A stretch of 64,000 bases of DNA, from assembly GCA_001898835.1 (NCBI GenBank), contig MKVM01000005.1:496001-560000 (forward strand), read 5' to 3'. The notes under the pieces are model-generated. The model ran no database searches. It was not told where the DNA came from and saw nothing but the letters and a program-made list of their open reading frames with translations. This document shows positions 43,045 through 52,489 of the stretch, piece by piece. This DNA comes from Micrococcales bacterium 72-143 (lineage in GTDB: Bacteria; Actinomycetota; Actinomycetes; Actinomycetales; Microbacteriaceae). A program made the translations under genes and the position numbers. The first letter of the stretch is position 1. Every line of letters begins with the position of its first letter.

Positions 43045-44019
43045 TTACGCCGCGCCGTCGAACATCGACGTCACGGAGCCGTCGTCGAAGACCTCGTGGA
43101 TGGCGCGGGCGATCAGCGGCGCGATCGGCAGCACCGTGAGCCGATCCCAGCGCTTGTCCTCGGGGAGCGGCAGCGTGTCGGTGACGACGACGCGGTCGAT
43201 GAAGTCCGACTGCAGGATCTCGGTGGCGGGGTCGGAGAACACGGCGTGGGTGGCGCCGACGATGACGTTGGTGGCGCCGTGCGCCTTGAGCGCCTCGGCG
43301 GCCTTCACGATCGTGCGGCCCGTGTCGATCAGGTCGTCGACGATGAGGCAGGTGCGGCCCGCGACGTCACCGACGATCTCGTGCACGCTCACCTGGTTGG
43401 GCACGAGCGGGTCGCGACGCTTGTGGATGATGGCGAGCGGGGCGCCGAGCTTGTCGGACCAGATGTCGGCGACGCGCACGCGGCCCATGTCGGGGCTCAC
43501 GACGGTGAGGGTCGAGGGGTCGAGGCCGCGGAAGTGCTCGAGCAGCACGGGCATCGCGAACAGGTGGTCGACGGGCCCGTCGAAGAATCCCTGGATCTGG
43601 GCGGCGTGCAGGTCGACGCTCATGATGCGGTCGGCCCCGGCGGCCTTGAAGAGGTCGGCGACGAGGCGGGCCGAGATCGGCTCGCGCCCGCGGCCCTTCT
43701 TGTCCTGCCGGGCGTACGGGTAGAAGGGCGCGACCACCGTGATCCGCTTGGCGCTGGCGCGCTTGGCCGCGTCGCACATGATGAGCTGCTCCATGAGCCA
43801 CTCGTTGATGGGCGCGGTGTGCGACTGGATGACGAACACGTCGGTGCCGCGGATGGACTCCTCGAACCGCGCGTAGATCTCGCCGTTCGCGAAGGTGCGG
43901 GCGTCGGTCTCGACGAGCTCTGTGCCGAGCTCGGTGGCGATGTCGGCCGCGAGCTGCGGATGCGCCCGCCCCGAGACGACGACGAGCCGCTTCTCTCCGC
44001 TGATCTTGATGCCGGACAC
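43045..44019 (-). CDS. prs: Ribose-phosphate pyrophosphokinase
   Basis: 324 aa enzyme making PRPP from ribose-5-phosphate and ATP for nucleotide, His and Trp synthesis. Conserved features: GRAHPQLAADIA at the start, ARQDKKGRGREPISARLVA (ATP and flexible loop), DLHAAQIQGFFD, and the PRPP-binding VDDLIDTGRTI. Standard length. It lies 92 bp after glmU on the same strand, the common actinobacterial glmU-prs pair. Confidence 0.97.
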   Translation of the reverse strand: MSGIKISGEKRLVVVSGRAHPQLAADIATELGTELVETDARTFANGEIYARFEESIRGTDVFVIQSHTAPINEWLMEQLIMCDAAKRASAKRITVVAPFYPYARQDKKGRGREPISARLVADLFKAAGADRIMSVDLHAAQIQGFFDGPVDHLFAMPVLLEHFRGLDPSTLTVVSPDMGRVRVADIWSDKLGAPLAIIHKRRDPLVPNQVSVHEIVGDVAGRTCLIVDDLIDTGRTIVKAAEALKAHGATNVIVGATHAVFSDPATEILQSDFIDRVVVTDTLPLPEDKRWDRLTVLPIAPLIARAIHEVFDDGSVTSMFDGAA

Positions 44020-44111
44020 TGTCCCCGCTACCCGCTTCCCGTCGCGACTGTCGTGGCTCGAGTCTAGTGCCGCCGCGGATGCCGTCCGGCGGGGGATCGC
44101 GCGGCGCGCGG

Positions 44112-45578
44112 CTACTCGGCGCCCGCCGGGTCGGAGTCGGCGCCGAGCGCCTGTGCGGCACCCGCCGCGGCAGCGGCCTCGGCCGCCGCCGTGCCCGCAC
44201 GGTGCTCGGCGACCCAGCCCTCGATGTTGCGCTGCGGCGCCACGTTCATGGCGAGCGCCCCCGCCGGTACGTCCTTGCGGACGACCGTGCCGGCGCCCGA
44301 GTACGCCCCGTCGCCGATCGTGACCGGCGCGACGAAGACGTTGTGCGATCCGGTGCGCACGTGCGAGCCGACGGTCGTGCGGTGCTTGTTCACCCCGTCG
44401 TAGTTGGCGGTGATGGTGCCGGCGCCGATGTTCGAGCCCTCGCCCACCTCCGTGTCGCCGATGTAGGAGAGGTGGGGCACCTTCGAGCCGCGTCCGATCT
44501 TGGCGTTCTTCGTCTCCACGAAGGTGCCGATCTTGCCGCCGCCGGCGAGCTCGGTGCCGGGCCGCAGGTAGGCGAACGGCCCGACCTCGGCGTACGCCCT
44601 GATCACGGCGAGCGTCGCATCCGTGCGCTTCACGGTCGCACCCTCGCCCACCTCGCAGTCGATGAGGGTCGTGTCGGGTCCGATGGATGCGTCGCGGTCG
44701 ATCGTGGTCGCGCCGGCGAGGCGCGTGTTCGGCCAGAGCTCGGTGTCCTGGCCGATCGACACGGTGAGGTCGATCCAGGTGCTCGCGGGGTCGTGCACGG
44801 TCACGCCGTTCAGCTGGTGGCCGCGCACGATCATGGCGTTGAGGCGCGCGGCCTGCTCGGCCAGCTGCGCCCGGTCGTTGACCCCGGCGACCCGCCAGTT
44901 CTCGGTGACCGGCACCGCGGCGACGGGGGCGGATGCCTCGCGCAGCAGCGCCACGACATCCGTCAGGTACTTCTCGCCCTGGGCGTTCGCGGTGCCGATC
45001 CGCGGCAGCAGCTCGCGCAGCGCCGACGACGAGAACACGTAGCTGCCGGAGTTGATCTCGGTGATCGCGAGCACGGCCTCGTCGGCGTCCTTGTGCTCGA
45101 CGATCGCCGTGACCGCGCCGGAGGCGTCGCGCACGATGCGCCCGTAGCCGGTCGCGTCGTCGAGCACCGCGGAGAGGACGGTGGCGGATGCGCCGGTCGC
45201 CCGGTGCTGCTCGAGGAGCGCCCCGAGGGTGACCGCGTCGAGCAGCGGCACGTCGCCGGAGACGACGACGACGTCGCCGTCGAAGTCGGCGGGCAGCGCC
45301 GCGACCGCGAGCTCGACGGCACGACCGGTGCCGGGCACCTCGTCCTGGTCGACGACGATCGCGTCGTCGAGGTACTCGAGCACGGCCGCCGCGACCGCGT
45401 CGCGCTGGTACCGCACGACGACCTCGACGTAGGCGGGCTCGAGGTGGCGTGCGGTGGTGAGCACGTGGGCGATCATCGGTAGGCCCGCGATCGGGTGGAG
45501 CACCTTGGCGCGGGCGGACCGCATCCGGGTGCCCTCCCCTGCGGCGAGGACGACGACGGCGAGACGGGGGTCGGTCAT
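44112..45578 (-). CDS. glmU: Bifunctional N-acetylglucosamine-1-phosphate uridyltransferase / glucosamine-1-phosphate acetyltransferase
   Basis: 488 aa cytoplasmic enzyme producing UDP-GlcNAc for peptidoglycan. The N-terminal uridyltransferase domain (1-235) opens with LAAGEGTRMRSARAKVLHPIAG; the C-terminal left-handed beta-helix (about 255-455) includes YLRPGTELAGGGKIGTFVE and the catalytic His region EVGEGSNIGAGTITANYDG. The Ala/Glu-rich tail after residue 460 is usual in Actinobacteria. It is divergent from a small lipoprotein gene. Confidence 0.97.
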   Translation of the reverse strand: MTDPRLAVVVLAAGEGTRMRSARAKVLHPIAGLPMIAHVLTTARHLEPAYVEVVVRYQRDAVAAAVLEYLDDAIVVDQDEVPGTGRAVELAVAALPADFDGDVVVVSGDVPLLDAVTLGALLEQHRATGASATVLSAVLDDATGYGRIVRDASGAVTAIVEHKDADEAVLAITEINSGSYVFSSSALRELLPRIGTANAQGEKYLTDVVALLREASAPVAAVPVTENWRVAGVNDRAQLAEQAARLNAMIVRGHQLNGVTVHDPASTWIDLTVSIGQDTELWPNTRLAGATTIDRDASIGPDTTLIDCEVGEGATVKRTDATLAVIRAYAEVGPFAYLRPGTELAGGGKIGTFVETKNAKIGRGSKVPHLSYIGDTEVGEGSNIGAGTITANYDGVNKHRTTVGSHVRTGSHNVFVAPVTIGDGAYSGAGTVVRKDVPAGALAMNVAPQRNIEGWVAEHRAGTAAAEAAAAAGAAQALGADSDPAGAE

Positions 45579-45714
45579 GCCTTCATTCTGCCGCCTGCGA
45601 GGCGGATGGGGGCCGCCGGGTCAAGGGGGACAACTCCACCCCGGACGGGTTACAGCCATGTCACCCGACTCGGGTAGGGTGCACAGGTCGTACCACCTCG
45701 AAAGGACCTCCCCC

Positions 45715-46173
45715 GTGACCCGTCGCCTCCTCGCCATCGCCGCCATCGCCCTCGCGGGCGTCTCGCTCACCGCCTGCTCGTTCAGCCTCGGCGCGCCCGG
45801 GGGCGCGAAGCCGTCCACCTCGCCGCAGTCGAGCGAGCAGACCACCGACGAGGCCACGGACCCCGGCGACGGCGCCGTCGACGAGTTCGGCTTCACCGCC
45901 GACCAGCGCATCCTGCTCGACAAGATGTTCGTCGCGACCGCCGGCCAGGACTACGCGACCTTCGCCGCGACCGACGCCGAGCAGGCGAAGAACGTCGCGC
46001 AGCAGTATCTGAGCGGTGCGGAGAGCCTGTGCTCGCTCGACCCGGCGACGCGCGAGAGCGACGCCACCCACAAGAGCTTCGTGAGCTCCTTCACCTCCAC
46101 CTCCGGCATGGACGACGCGACCGGCGAGGCCGTCTGGAGCGCGATCATCGAGTACTGCGCCGCGGGCGACTGA
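45715..46173 (+). CDS. Small lipoprotein, DUF732-like
   Basis: 152 aa. The N-terminal signal with lipobox GVSLTAC predicts a lipid-anchored extracytoplasmic protein. A Ser/Thr/Asp-rich linker is followed by a small helical domain containing two cysteines (SLCSLD and EYCAAGD), a pattern like the DUF732 family of actinobacterial envelope proteins. GTG 45715 has AAAGGACC upstream. Function unknown. Confidence 0.75.
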   Translation: MTRRLLAIAAIALAGVSLTACSFSLGAPGGAKPSTSPQSSEQTTDEATDPGDGAVDEFGFTADQRILLDKMFVATAGQDYATFAATDAEQAKNVAQQYLSGAESLCSLDPATRESDATHKSFVSSFTSTSGMDDATGEAVWSAIIEYCAAGD

Positions 46174-46192
46174 CGCCCCGCCACCGCGTCGT

Positions 46193-46241
46193 GTCCCGGT
46201 GAACCGAGGGCATCCGTCCCTGTAGCCCGGTCCACCGGGAC
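46193..46241 (+). terminator. Possible hairpin between lipoprotein and GH18 genes
   Basis: A 9-bp perfect inverted repeat GTCCCGGTG (46193-46201) / CACCGGGAC (46233-46241) starts 20 bases after the lipoprotein stop. The loop is long (31 bases), so terminator activity is only a possibility. Confidence 0.35.
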
Positions 46242-46312
46242 GGCGAGGCTCGGGGGTGCGGCCGACGTCCGGTCGCCGCGACATCGTCGCGCGCGCAGCT
46301 GGGGGGTCGGCC

Positions 46313-48325
46313 GTGCTTCCGGTCGTTCGTCGTCTTTCCGTCGTCGCGGTGGTGGCCGCGGCCGCTCTCGCCGTCGGGGGTGCCGCATCCGCGCCCCTCG
46401 CATCCGGGGCGCCCGCCGCGTCGCCGAGCCCCTCGCCGAGCGCGCCACCCGCCTCGGGTCCCTGGGTGACCGGGTACTACGCGGGCTGGTACTGGGACCA
46501 GGGCTACACGCCGGACCTCATCGACATGAGCGCGATGACCCACTTCGTGTTCGGTCGCGTCGCGCCGGGCGGCGGTTCCCTCGGCGGCGCGCCCGGCGAG
46601 ATCGTGCTCGGGGCGGGCACGGCGCACGATCTGGACGCCTCCCCCTACCCGGGCACGACCGTGGAGGACGCCGCGATCGGTTTCGCCCACGCCGCCGGCA
46701 CGAAGGCGCTGCTCATGCTGGGCGGCGACGGCTTCGACGGGCGCGGGTTCATCGCGTCCTCGGACGACTCGGTGCGGGCCGCCTTCGTCGAGAACCTCGT
46801 CGACTACCTCGTCGCGCACGACTACGACGGCGTCGACGTCGACTGGGAGAACTGCATCGGCGGCTTGGCCTGGGAGTGCGGCATCGACATCACGGTGGAG
46901 GAGTCGGCGCGCCGGCTCACCGCGCTGCTCGCCGACATCCGCGCCGAGATGGCGACCCGACCGCGCTACGCGGCGGAGCCCGGCCTCATCACGTTCCCGG
47001 GCTACGCGGTGAAGATCAACGAGCTCGACGACGACGGCCACGTCGAGCGGTGGCGCGTCGACGTGGCGCTGCTCGTGGACCAGTACAACCTCATGAGCTA
47101 CGGCATCGGCACCACCTGGAACGGCGCCGGATGGCAGTCCTGGTTCTCGGGCGCGCTCGATGGGGAGGGCGACGGCCGGCCGGTGAGCATCGACTCGAGC
47201 ATCGACGCCTACGTCGCCTCGGGAGTTCCGCGCGACCGCATCGGCATGGGGATCGGCTTCTACGGCATCTACTACGGCCCGACCATCACGGGGCCGCGGC
47301 AGGACACCGAGGAGGCGGGCAACGACATCTACGAGGTCGACGACAACGCCCTCGGCTACGCGAACCTCGTGGAGATGGGCTACCTCGACCACGGCACCCG
47401 CCACTTCGACGTGGAGGCGTCGTCCACCTACCGCGTGTACGGCGACGGCGGCTACATCCCGGCCTCGGATCCCGCGCGCGAGCCGGCGGGGATGCTCTCC
47501 TACGAGGACGAGGAGTCGATCGCCGCGAAGGGCGCCTACGCGCGCGCCGGGGGCGCCGCGGGCACCATCGTCTGGACCCTCAACTACGGCGCGATGCCCG
47601 ACGGCTCCAACCCGTTGCTCGCGGCGGTCGGCGAGGCATTCCTGGGGGCGTCGCCGACGGATCCGGATGCCGTGATCCGCGTGCCGGACGCGCCCGCGAG
47701 CGGCTGGTTCGACGGTCCCGTGCCGCTCGAGTTCGAGGGGATCGACAGGAGCGGCGAGGGCGTCGACCACCTCGAGATCTCGATCGACGGCGCGGCCCCG
47801 ATCGTCGTGGACGGCTCGTCCCACACGCTCGACGTCGCGGGGGACGGGGTGCACCGGGTCGCCCTCACCGTCGTCGATGCGGAGGGCGGAACCGCCACGA
47901 GCCGCGCGACCGTGCGGATCGACGCCTCGGCGCCGACGATCGACATCCGCTCCCCCGCGGCGGCGACGACGCTCGCACCGGGCGAGCTCGCCCAGGGTTC
48001 CGAGGTGCGCGCCTCGTTCAGCTGCGCGGACCCGCACTCGGCGGTCGCGAGCTGCACGGGCACCGTCGCGGACGGCGCCCGGCTCGACACGGCGCAGCTC
48101 GGCGCGCACGAGTTCACGGTCACCGCGACCAACGGCGCGGGGCTGACGGAGACCCGCACCGTCACCTACCGCGTCGTGTCCGCACCCGCCCCGTCGCCCG
48201 GCGCCGTGCTCGCGTCGACGGGCGCCGCGTGGGCGGTCCCGCTCGCGGCGGCCGGGCTGCTCGTCGCGCTGGGGGTGGTCGCGCTGCTCGCGAGGCGCCG
48301 GGTGACGACGACCTCCCAGGGCTGA
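46313..48325 (+). CDS. Secreted, wall-anchored GH18 family glycosidase (chitinase-like)
   Basis: 670 aa. Signal peptide (RRLSVVAVVAAAALAVGG), a Ser/Pro linker, then a GH18 barrel (about residues 50-440) with the catalytic DYDGVDVDWEN (DxxDxDxE intact) and LMSYGIGTTWNG after it. C-terminal region: Ig-like/Big-type beta domains (about 450-625), then LASTGA, a hydrophobic helix and RRR, which matches the LAxTG sorting signal used by class E sortases. GTG 46313 follows a G-rich ribosome site. It probably hydrolyses chitin or GlcNAc-glycans at the surface. Its last 160 bases overlap the end of the convergent GH13 gene. Confidence 0.87.
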   Translation: MLPVVRRLSVVAVVAAAALAVGGAASAPLASGAPAASPSPSPSAPPASGPWVTGYYAGWYWDQGYTPDLIDMSAMTHFVFGRVAPGGGSLGGAPGEIVLGAGTAHDLDASPYPGTTVEDAAIGFAHAAGTKALLMLGGDGFDGRGFIASSDDSVRAAFVENLVDYLVAHDYDGVDVDWENCIGGLAWECGIDITVEESARRLTALLADIRAEMATRPRYAAEPGLITFPGYAVKINELDDDGHVERWRVDVALLVDQYNLMSYGIGTTWNGAGWQSWFSGALDGEGDGRPVSIDSSIDAYVASGVPRDRIGMGIGFYGIYYGPTITGPRQDTEEAGNDIYEVDDNALGYANLVEMGYLDHGTRHFDVEASSTYRVYGDGGYIPASDPAREPAGMLSYEDEESIAAKGAYARAGGAAGTIVWTLNYGAMPDGSNPLLAAVGEAFLGASPTDPDAVIRVPDAPASGWFDGPVPLEFEGIDRSGEGVDHLEISIDGAAPIVVDGSSHTLDVAGDGVHRVALTVVDAEGGTATSRATVRIDASAPTIDIRSPAAATTLAPGELAQGSEVRASFSCADPHSAVASCTGTVADGARLDTAQLGAHEFTVTATNGAGLTETRTVTYRVVSAPAPSPGAVLASTGAAWAVPLAAAGLLVALGVVALLARRRVTTTSQG

Positions 48326-49983
48326 AGCGTCCCGTCGCGGCTCGGCTCGGCGTGGTTGCCGAGCACGAGCTCGCCCCCCGGGTCGGCGGACGCGACGCGC
48401 TCGCCCGACAGGTTCGCCCGCACGACGAGCTCGGCGACGCCGTCGGTGCGCGCGAACGCGACCAGGGGATCCGGTGAGGGCAGGGCGCGGAACTCACCCG
48501 TCACGACGAGCGGCTCCGCGTGCCGCAGCGCGATGAGCGCGCGGTAGAACGAGTAGACGGACGCCGGATCGTCCCGCTGGGCGGCCGCGTTGATACGGGT
48601 GTGGTTCGGGTTGACCGCGATCCACGGCTCGCCCGTGGTGAAGCCCGCCGAGGGCCCCGCATCCCACTGCACGGGGGTGCGCGCGTTGTCGCGGCCGATG
48701 CGCCGGATGCGCTCCATGATCCGCGGCAGCGCCTCCGCGTCGGCGGCGAGCGCCTCGGCCGCGTAGTTGAGCGACTCGATGTCACGCAGCTCGTCGAGGG
48801 AGCCGAAAGGCATGTCGGTCATGCCGAGCTCCTCGCCCTGGTAGATGAACGGCGTGCCGCGCTGCAGGTGCAGCACGGCCGCGAGCGCGGTCGCCGACTC
48901 GCGCCAGTGGTGCTCGGGGTCGCCGAAGCGGCTGACGACGCGGGGCTGGTCGTGGTTGTTCCAGTAGAGGCTGTTCCAGCCGCGCTCGGCGAGCCCCTCC
49001 TGCCAGCGCACGAGCGTCGACATGAGGTGCCCGCGATCGAGCTCGGCCCCCGACCACTTGCCGTCGGGGCCGTGGTCGACTCCCATGTGCTCGAACTGGA
49101 ACACCATGTCGAGCTCGTCCCGCGCCGGGTCGGTGAAGTCGGCGGCGTCGGCGATCGTGACACCGGGCATCTCGCCGATGGAGAGCACCGGGACGTCGCG
49201 TCCGTGGAACACCTCGCGGTTCATCTCCCGCAGGAACTCGTGGATGCGGGGGCCCGAGGCGTAGAACGGGAAGCCGTCGCCGAGGTGTGCGCCGGGGGCG
49301 AGCGGCGCATCCGGGAGGTCGGTGCGCTTCGAGATGAGGTTGATGACGTCCATGCGGAAGCCGTCGACGCCCCGGTCGAGCCACCAGCGCATCGTGTCGT
49401 ACACCGCGTGGCGCACCTCGGGGTTCTCCCAGTTGAGATCGGGCTGCTTCCGCGAGAAGAGGTGGAGGTAGTACTCGCCGCTCGCCTCGTCGAACTCCCA
49501 CGTACTGCCGGAGAAGAAGCCCGCCCAGTTGGTGGGCTCGGCTCCCGGCTCGCCGCCCGCGAAGCCGCGGCGCGGCGGACGCCACCAGTACCAGTCGCGG
49601 CGGGCGCTGTCCGGTCCCGAGGCCGAGTCGACGAACCACGGATGCTCGTCGGAGGTGTGGTTGACGACGAGGTCGAGCACGAGGCGCATGTCGCGGCGGT
49701 GCAGCTCGGCGGTGACGGCGTCGAGGGTCGCGAGGTCGCCGAACACCGGGTCGACGTCGCGGTAGTCGGCGACGTCGTAGCCGTTGTCGTCCTGCGGCGA
49801 GGGGTAGATGGGCGAGAGCCAGACGACGTCGACGCCGAGGTGGTCGAGGTGGTCGATGCGCTCGAGCAGTCCCCCGAGGTCGCCGATACCGTCGCCGTCG
49901 GAGTCGGCGAAGCTGCGGGGGTACACCTGGTAGACGACGGCGTCTCGCCACCAGACGTCGTAGCGGTCGCGGTCGCGCCTCAT
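48166..49983 (-). CDS. GH13 alpha-glucosidase / oligo-1,6-glucosidase
   Basis: 605 aa cytoplasmic (no signal) GH13 enzyme. Conserved regions: DLVVNHTSDEHPWF, nucleophile Asp in DGFRMDVINLIS (about 212), acid/base Glu in LSIGEMPGV (about 271), WNNHDQPR with the transition-state Asp (about 345). The active-site Val after MD (MDVIN) is typical of alpha-1,6-specific glucosidases. It overlaps the GH66 gene by ATGA. The enzyme domain should finish near WEVVVTRRL; about 45 Ala/Ser/Thr-rich residues follow, read antisense to the GH18 C-terminus. Likely splits imported isomaltooligosaccharides to glucose. Confidence 0.92.
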   Translation of the reverse strand: MRRDRDRYDVWWRDAVVYQVYPRSFADSDGDGIGDLGGLLERIDHLDHLGVDVVWLSPIYPSPQDDNGYDVADYRDVDPVFGDLATLDAVTAELHRRDMRLVLDLVVNHTSDEHPWFVDSASGPDSARRDWYWWRPPRRGFAGGEPGAEPTNWAGFFSGSTWEFDEASGEYYLHLFSRKQPDLNWENPEVRHAVYDTMRWWLDRGVDGFRMDVINLISKRTDLPDAPLAPGAHLGDGFPFYASGPRIHEFLREMNREVFHGRDVPVLSIGEMPGVTIADAADFTDPARDELDMVFQFEHMGVDHGPDGKWSGAELDRGHLMSTLVRWQEGLAERGWNSLYWNNHDQPRVVSRFGDPEHHWRESATALAAVLHLQRGTPFIYQGEELGMTDMPFGSLDELRDIESLNYAAEALAADAEALPRIMERIRRIGRDNARTPVQWDAGPSAGFTTGEPWIAVNPNHTRINAAAQRDDPASVYSFYRALIALRHAEPLVVTGEFRALPSPDPLVAFARTDGVAELVVRANLSGERVASADPGGELVLGNHAEPSRDGTLQPWEVVVTRRLASSATTPSATSSPAAASGTAHAAPVDASTAPGDGAGADTTR

Positions 49984-51623
49984 CGGGTCTCCCCCGCATC
50001 CGGGGCCGAGGGACGCGGCTCGGGGTCGAGCTCCACGAGCACCAGCTGCCACGCGGCGAGCGGCGGCAGCTCGGCGACGACGTGGTCGCCGTCGGCTCGC
50101 AGCGGCACGTCGACGAGGTGGCCCGCGGCGTCCGGGTCCGCGACGCGCACGCGCGGCACGCGCCCGCGCACGGTGCGCACCCGCAGCGAGCCGGCGCCGG
50201 GGTCGCCGAACGGATGCCGCGCCGCGTCCCACAGCGTGTCGTCCTGCCCGACGAGGTTGACGAGGTGAACGACGAGGCGACCGCCGGCGGCGGTGATGCG
50301 TCGCCAGACCTTGCCGGCGGTCGCCTCCTCGCTCACGGCGGCGTCGACGTAGCTGACGTCGAGGTCGCCGTTGTAGTCACCCGCGTACGCCGCCGTGACG
50401 TCGGCGATCGCGGGATCCAGGAGCAGCTCGTCGTGCTCGACGAGGAAGTCGTACCAGCGCCGCAGCAGCTCGGCCGTAGACGGCTCGACGACGTGGTTGC
50501 GCACGTAGTAGGGGTCGACCAGGATGCGGTCCGCCTCCCCCGCGAGCAGTTGCGTCGCGCCGTGGGAGGCGAGGGCGGCCATCGTGAGGCGGGTCGCGCG
50601 GTCGGCGGCCGAGGCCTCGGCGGAGTCGTAGACGTGCTGGTAGGCGGCGAGCACGACGGGCCGCTCACCGCCGAGCAGCCGCGCGCGGGCGGCGGTGGCG
50701 GCGATCGCTCCGAGCGTCGTCTGCGGCTCCCACGGCTCGATGTAGACGGCGTCCTGCGGGGCGGACGCGGTGCGCCAGCTGGGGAAGTCGTTCACCTGGT
50801 TGAACACGAGGCGGGCCTCGGGGAGCTCGGCGCGCACCCCCTCGATCATCGTCTGGAACGACTCGGCGACGTCCACGACGGCGCCGTCGGCGCGCTCCGC
50901 GAGCTTCGGGTAGCCGTACTGGTCGAGGTGGAAGCCGGTGAAGCCGACGCGGTCGGCGGATGCGGCGAGGTCCTCGCGGAGGTGGGTCAGCCAGTCGGGT
51001 GCGGCCGGGTCGACGATGAACAGGAAGTCGCCGAGGGCGTAGGGGGCGCCGGACGGGTCGAGCAGTGCATCGTGCTCCCAGGCCCCCCACTCGGCGGGGC
51101 CGACCGCGTACACGGCGGCGTAGCCGAGCGGGTCCGCGCCCGCCGCGCGCACGGCATCCGCGTAGCGCCGCACGGTGTCGAGGGAGACCGGCTGACCGAG
51201 GGCGTCGTCGTACTGCTCGCCGCCCCCGAGCAGCTCGGCGTGGCGGTAGGCCCAGTCGTAGAACTGCACGCCGGTGAGATGCAGACGCCGGACGGTGTCG
51301 GCGACGGGCTCCGCATCCGCTCCCGGCGGGTAGGCCGCGACGAACCCGTAGCGCAGGCGGCCGCGGGTGTCGGAGGCCACCTCGAGCGCGGTGCGGGCGA
51401 GGACCTCTCCGTCGCGCACGAGCTCGACCCCGTAGCCGCCGGCGGGGAGCACCCCCAGCTCGACCCACGCGCCGCCGTCGTGGGAGACCTCGCCGACGAT
51501 GTCGCCGAGGCGGAGCACACGCACGTTCCCGGCGGCCCGGGGCTCGCCGCCCCGTACCTCCACCCGCACCGGCTCGTCGACACGGAAGCTCGCCCGCTCG
51601 GGGAGCAGCTCGATCATGGTCAT
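49980..51623 (-). CDS. GH66 family dextranase / cycloisomaltooligosaccharide glucanotransferase-like, intracellular
   Basis: 547 aa. The N-terminal beta domain (1-90) precedes a TIM barrel with FYDWAYRHAEL, the GH66 nucleophile motif GFHLDQYG (Asp about 234), and YIEPWEP with the probable acid/base Glu (about 296); a C-terminal beta domain follows. ATG 51623 overlaps the permease stop. Remarkably there is no signal peptide, although characterised GH66 enzymes are secreted. In an operon with a sugar importer and an alpha-1,6-glucosidase it probably opens or cleaves imported cyclic or linear isomaltooligosaccharides inside the cell. Confidence 0.85.
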   Translation of the reverse strand: MTMIELLPERASFRVDEPVRVEVRGGEPRAAGNVRVLRLGDIVGEVSHDGGAWVELGVLPAGGYGVELVRDGEVLARTALEVASDTRGRLRYGFVAAYPPGADAEPVADTVRRLHLTGVQFYDWAYRHAELLGGGEQYDDALGQPVSLDTVRRYADAVRAAGADPLGYAAVYAVGPAEWGAWEHDALLDPSGAPYALGDFLFIVDPAAPDWLTHLREDLAASADRVGFTGFHLDQYGYPKLAERADGAVVDVAESFQTMIEGVRAELPEARLVFNQVNDFPSWRTASAPQDAVYIEPWEPQTTLGAIAATAARARLLGGERPVVLAAYQHVYDSAEASAADRATRLTMAALASHGATQLLAGEADRILVDPYYVRNHVVEPSTAELLRRWYDFLVEHDELLLDPAIADVTAAYAGDYNGDLDVSYVDAAVSEEATAGKVWRRITAAGGRLVVHLVNLVGQDDTLWDAARHPFGDPGAGSLRVRTVRGRVPRVRVADPDAAGHLVDVPLRADGDHVVAELPPLAAWQLVLVELDPEPRPSAPDAGETR

Positions 51624-52489
51624 CCCTTCACGGCCCCCGAGACGAGACCCTGCACGAAGTAGCGCTGGAACACGAGGAACACGACGATCACGGGCACCAC
51701 GGCCATGACCGACGCGGCGAACACGACGCCCCACTGCACGGCGTTGTTGCCCTGGCCGGCGAGCAGCCGGATGGCGACGGGCAGCGTGCGGCTGTCGGGG
51801 TCGTTGATGATGGTGAGCGCCCACGCGAACTCGTCCCAGCAGGCGAGGAAGGTGAAGATCGTCGCGGTCGCGAGGCCGGGCTTCGCGAGCGGGAGGGCGA
51901 GCCGCCAGTAGCGGGTCCACGCGTTCGCACCGTCCATCTGCATGGCCTCGTCGAGCTCGGCCGGCGTCTGCTCGAGGAAGCCGCGCAGCAGGAAGGTGTT
52001 GAGCGCGAGCGAGCCCGCGACGTAGAACACGACGAGTCCGCCGAGCGAGTCGAGCAGCCCGAGGTGCTTCGCGAGCACGAACTGCGGGATGAGCAGCATC
52101 ACCGCGGGGATCATGAGCCCCACGAGCAGGATGCGGAAGATCACCTCGCGCCCCGGGAAGCGGAAGCGCGCGAAGGCGTACGCCATCATCGAGCTCAGCA
52201 GCACCGAGAGCACCGTGGAGACGACCGCGACGAGCAGCGAGTTGAGGAAGTAGCGCGGGATGTCCTGCGCGTCGAGCGCCTGCGCGTAGTTGTCGAGGGT
52301 CGGGTTCTCGGGGATGAACTGCGGCGGCGTGGTGAGCACGTAGCTGTTGGGCGTGAACGAGATCGCGATCATGTAGAGGAACGGAGCGATCATGAGTCCC
52401 GCCCCGGCGAGCAGCACGACGTGGCGCAAGGTGCCCGCGCCGATGCCGGCGATGCGGCGGGCGCTGCGGGCCGGACGGACGGCGGTCAT
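51620..52489 (-). CDS. ABC sugar transporter permease, MalG type
   Basis: 289 aa, six helices, EAA loop AELDEAMQMDGANAWTRYWRLALPL (about residues 188-212). ATGA overlaps on both sides join it to the MalF-type permease and the GH66 gene. Part of a putative isomaltooligosaccharide importer. Confidence 0.93.
   Translation of the reverse strand: MTAVRPARSARRIAGIGAGTLRHVVLLAGAGLMIAPFLYMIAISFTPNSYVLTTPPQFIPENPTLDNYAQALDAQDIPRYFLNSLLVAVVSTVLSVLLSSMMAYAFARFRFPGREVIFRILLVGLMIPAVMLLIPQFVLAKHLGLLDSLGGLVVFYVAGSLALNTFLLRGFLEQTPAELDEAMQMDGANAWTRYWRLALPLAKPGLATATIFTFLACWDEFAWALTIINDPDSRTLPVAIRLLAGQGNNAVQWGVVFAASVMAVVPVIVVFLVFQRYFVQGLVSGAVKG

Noticed and set aside
46145..48109. Leftward 654-codon open frame
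   Set aside because: Antisense shadow of the GH18 gene, whose catalytic motif and signal peptide are clear on the plus strand.
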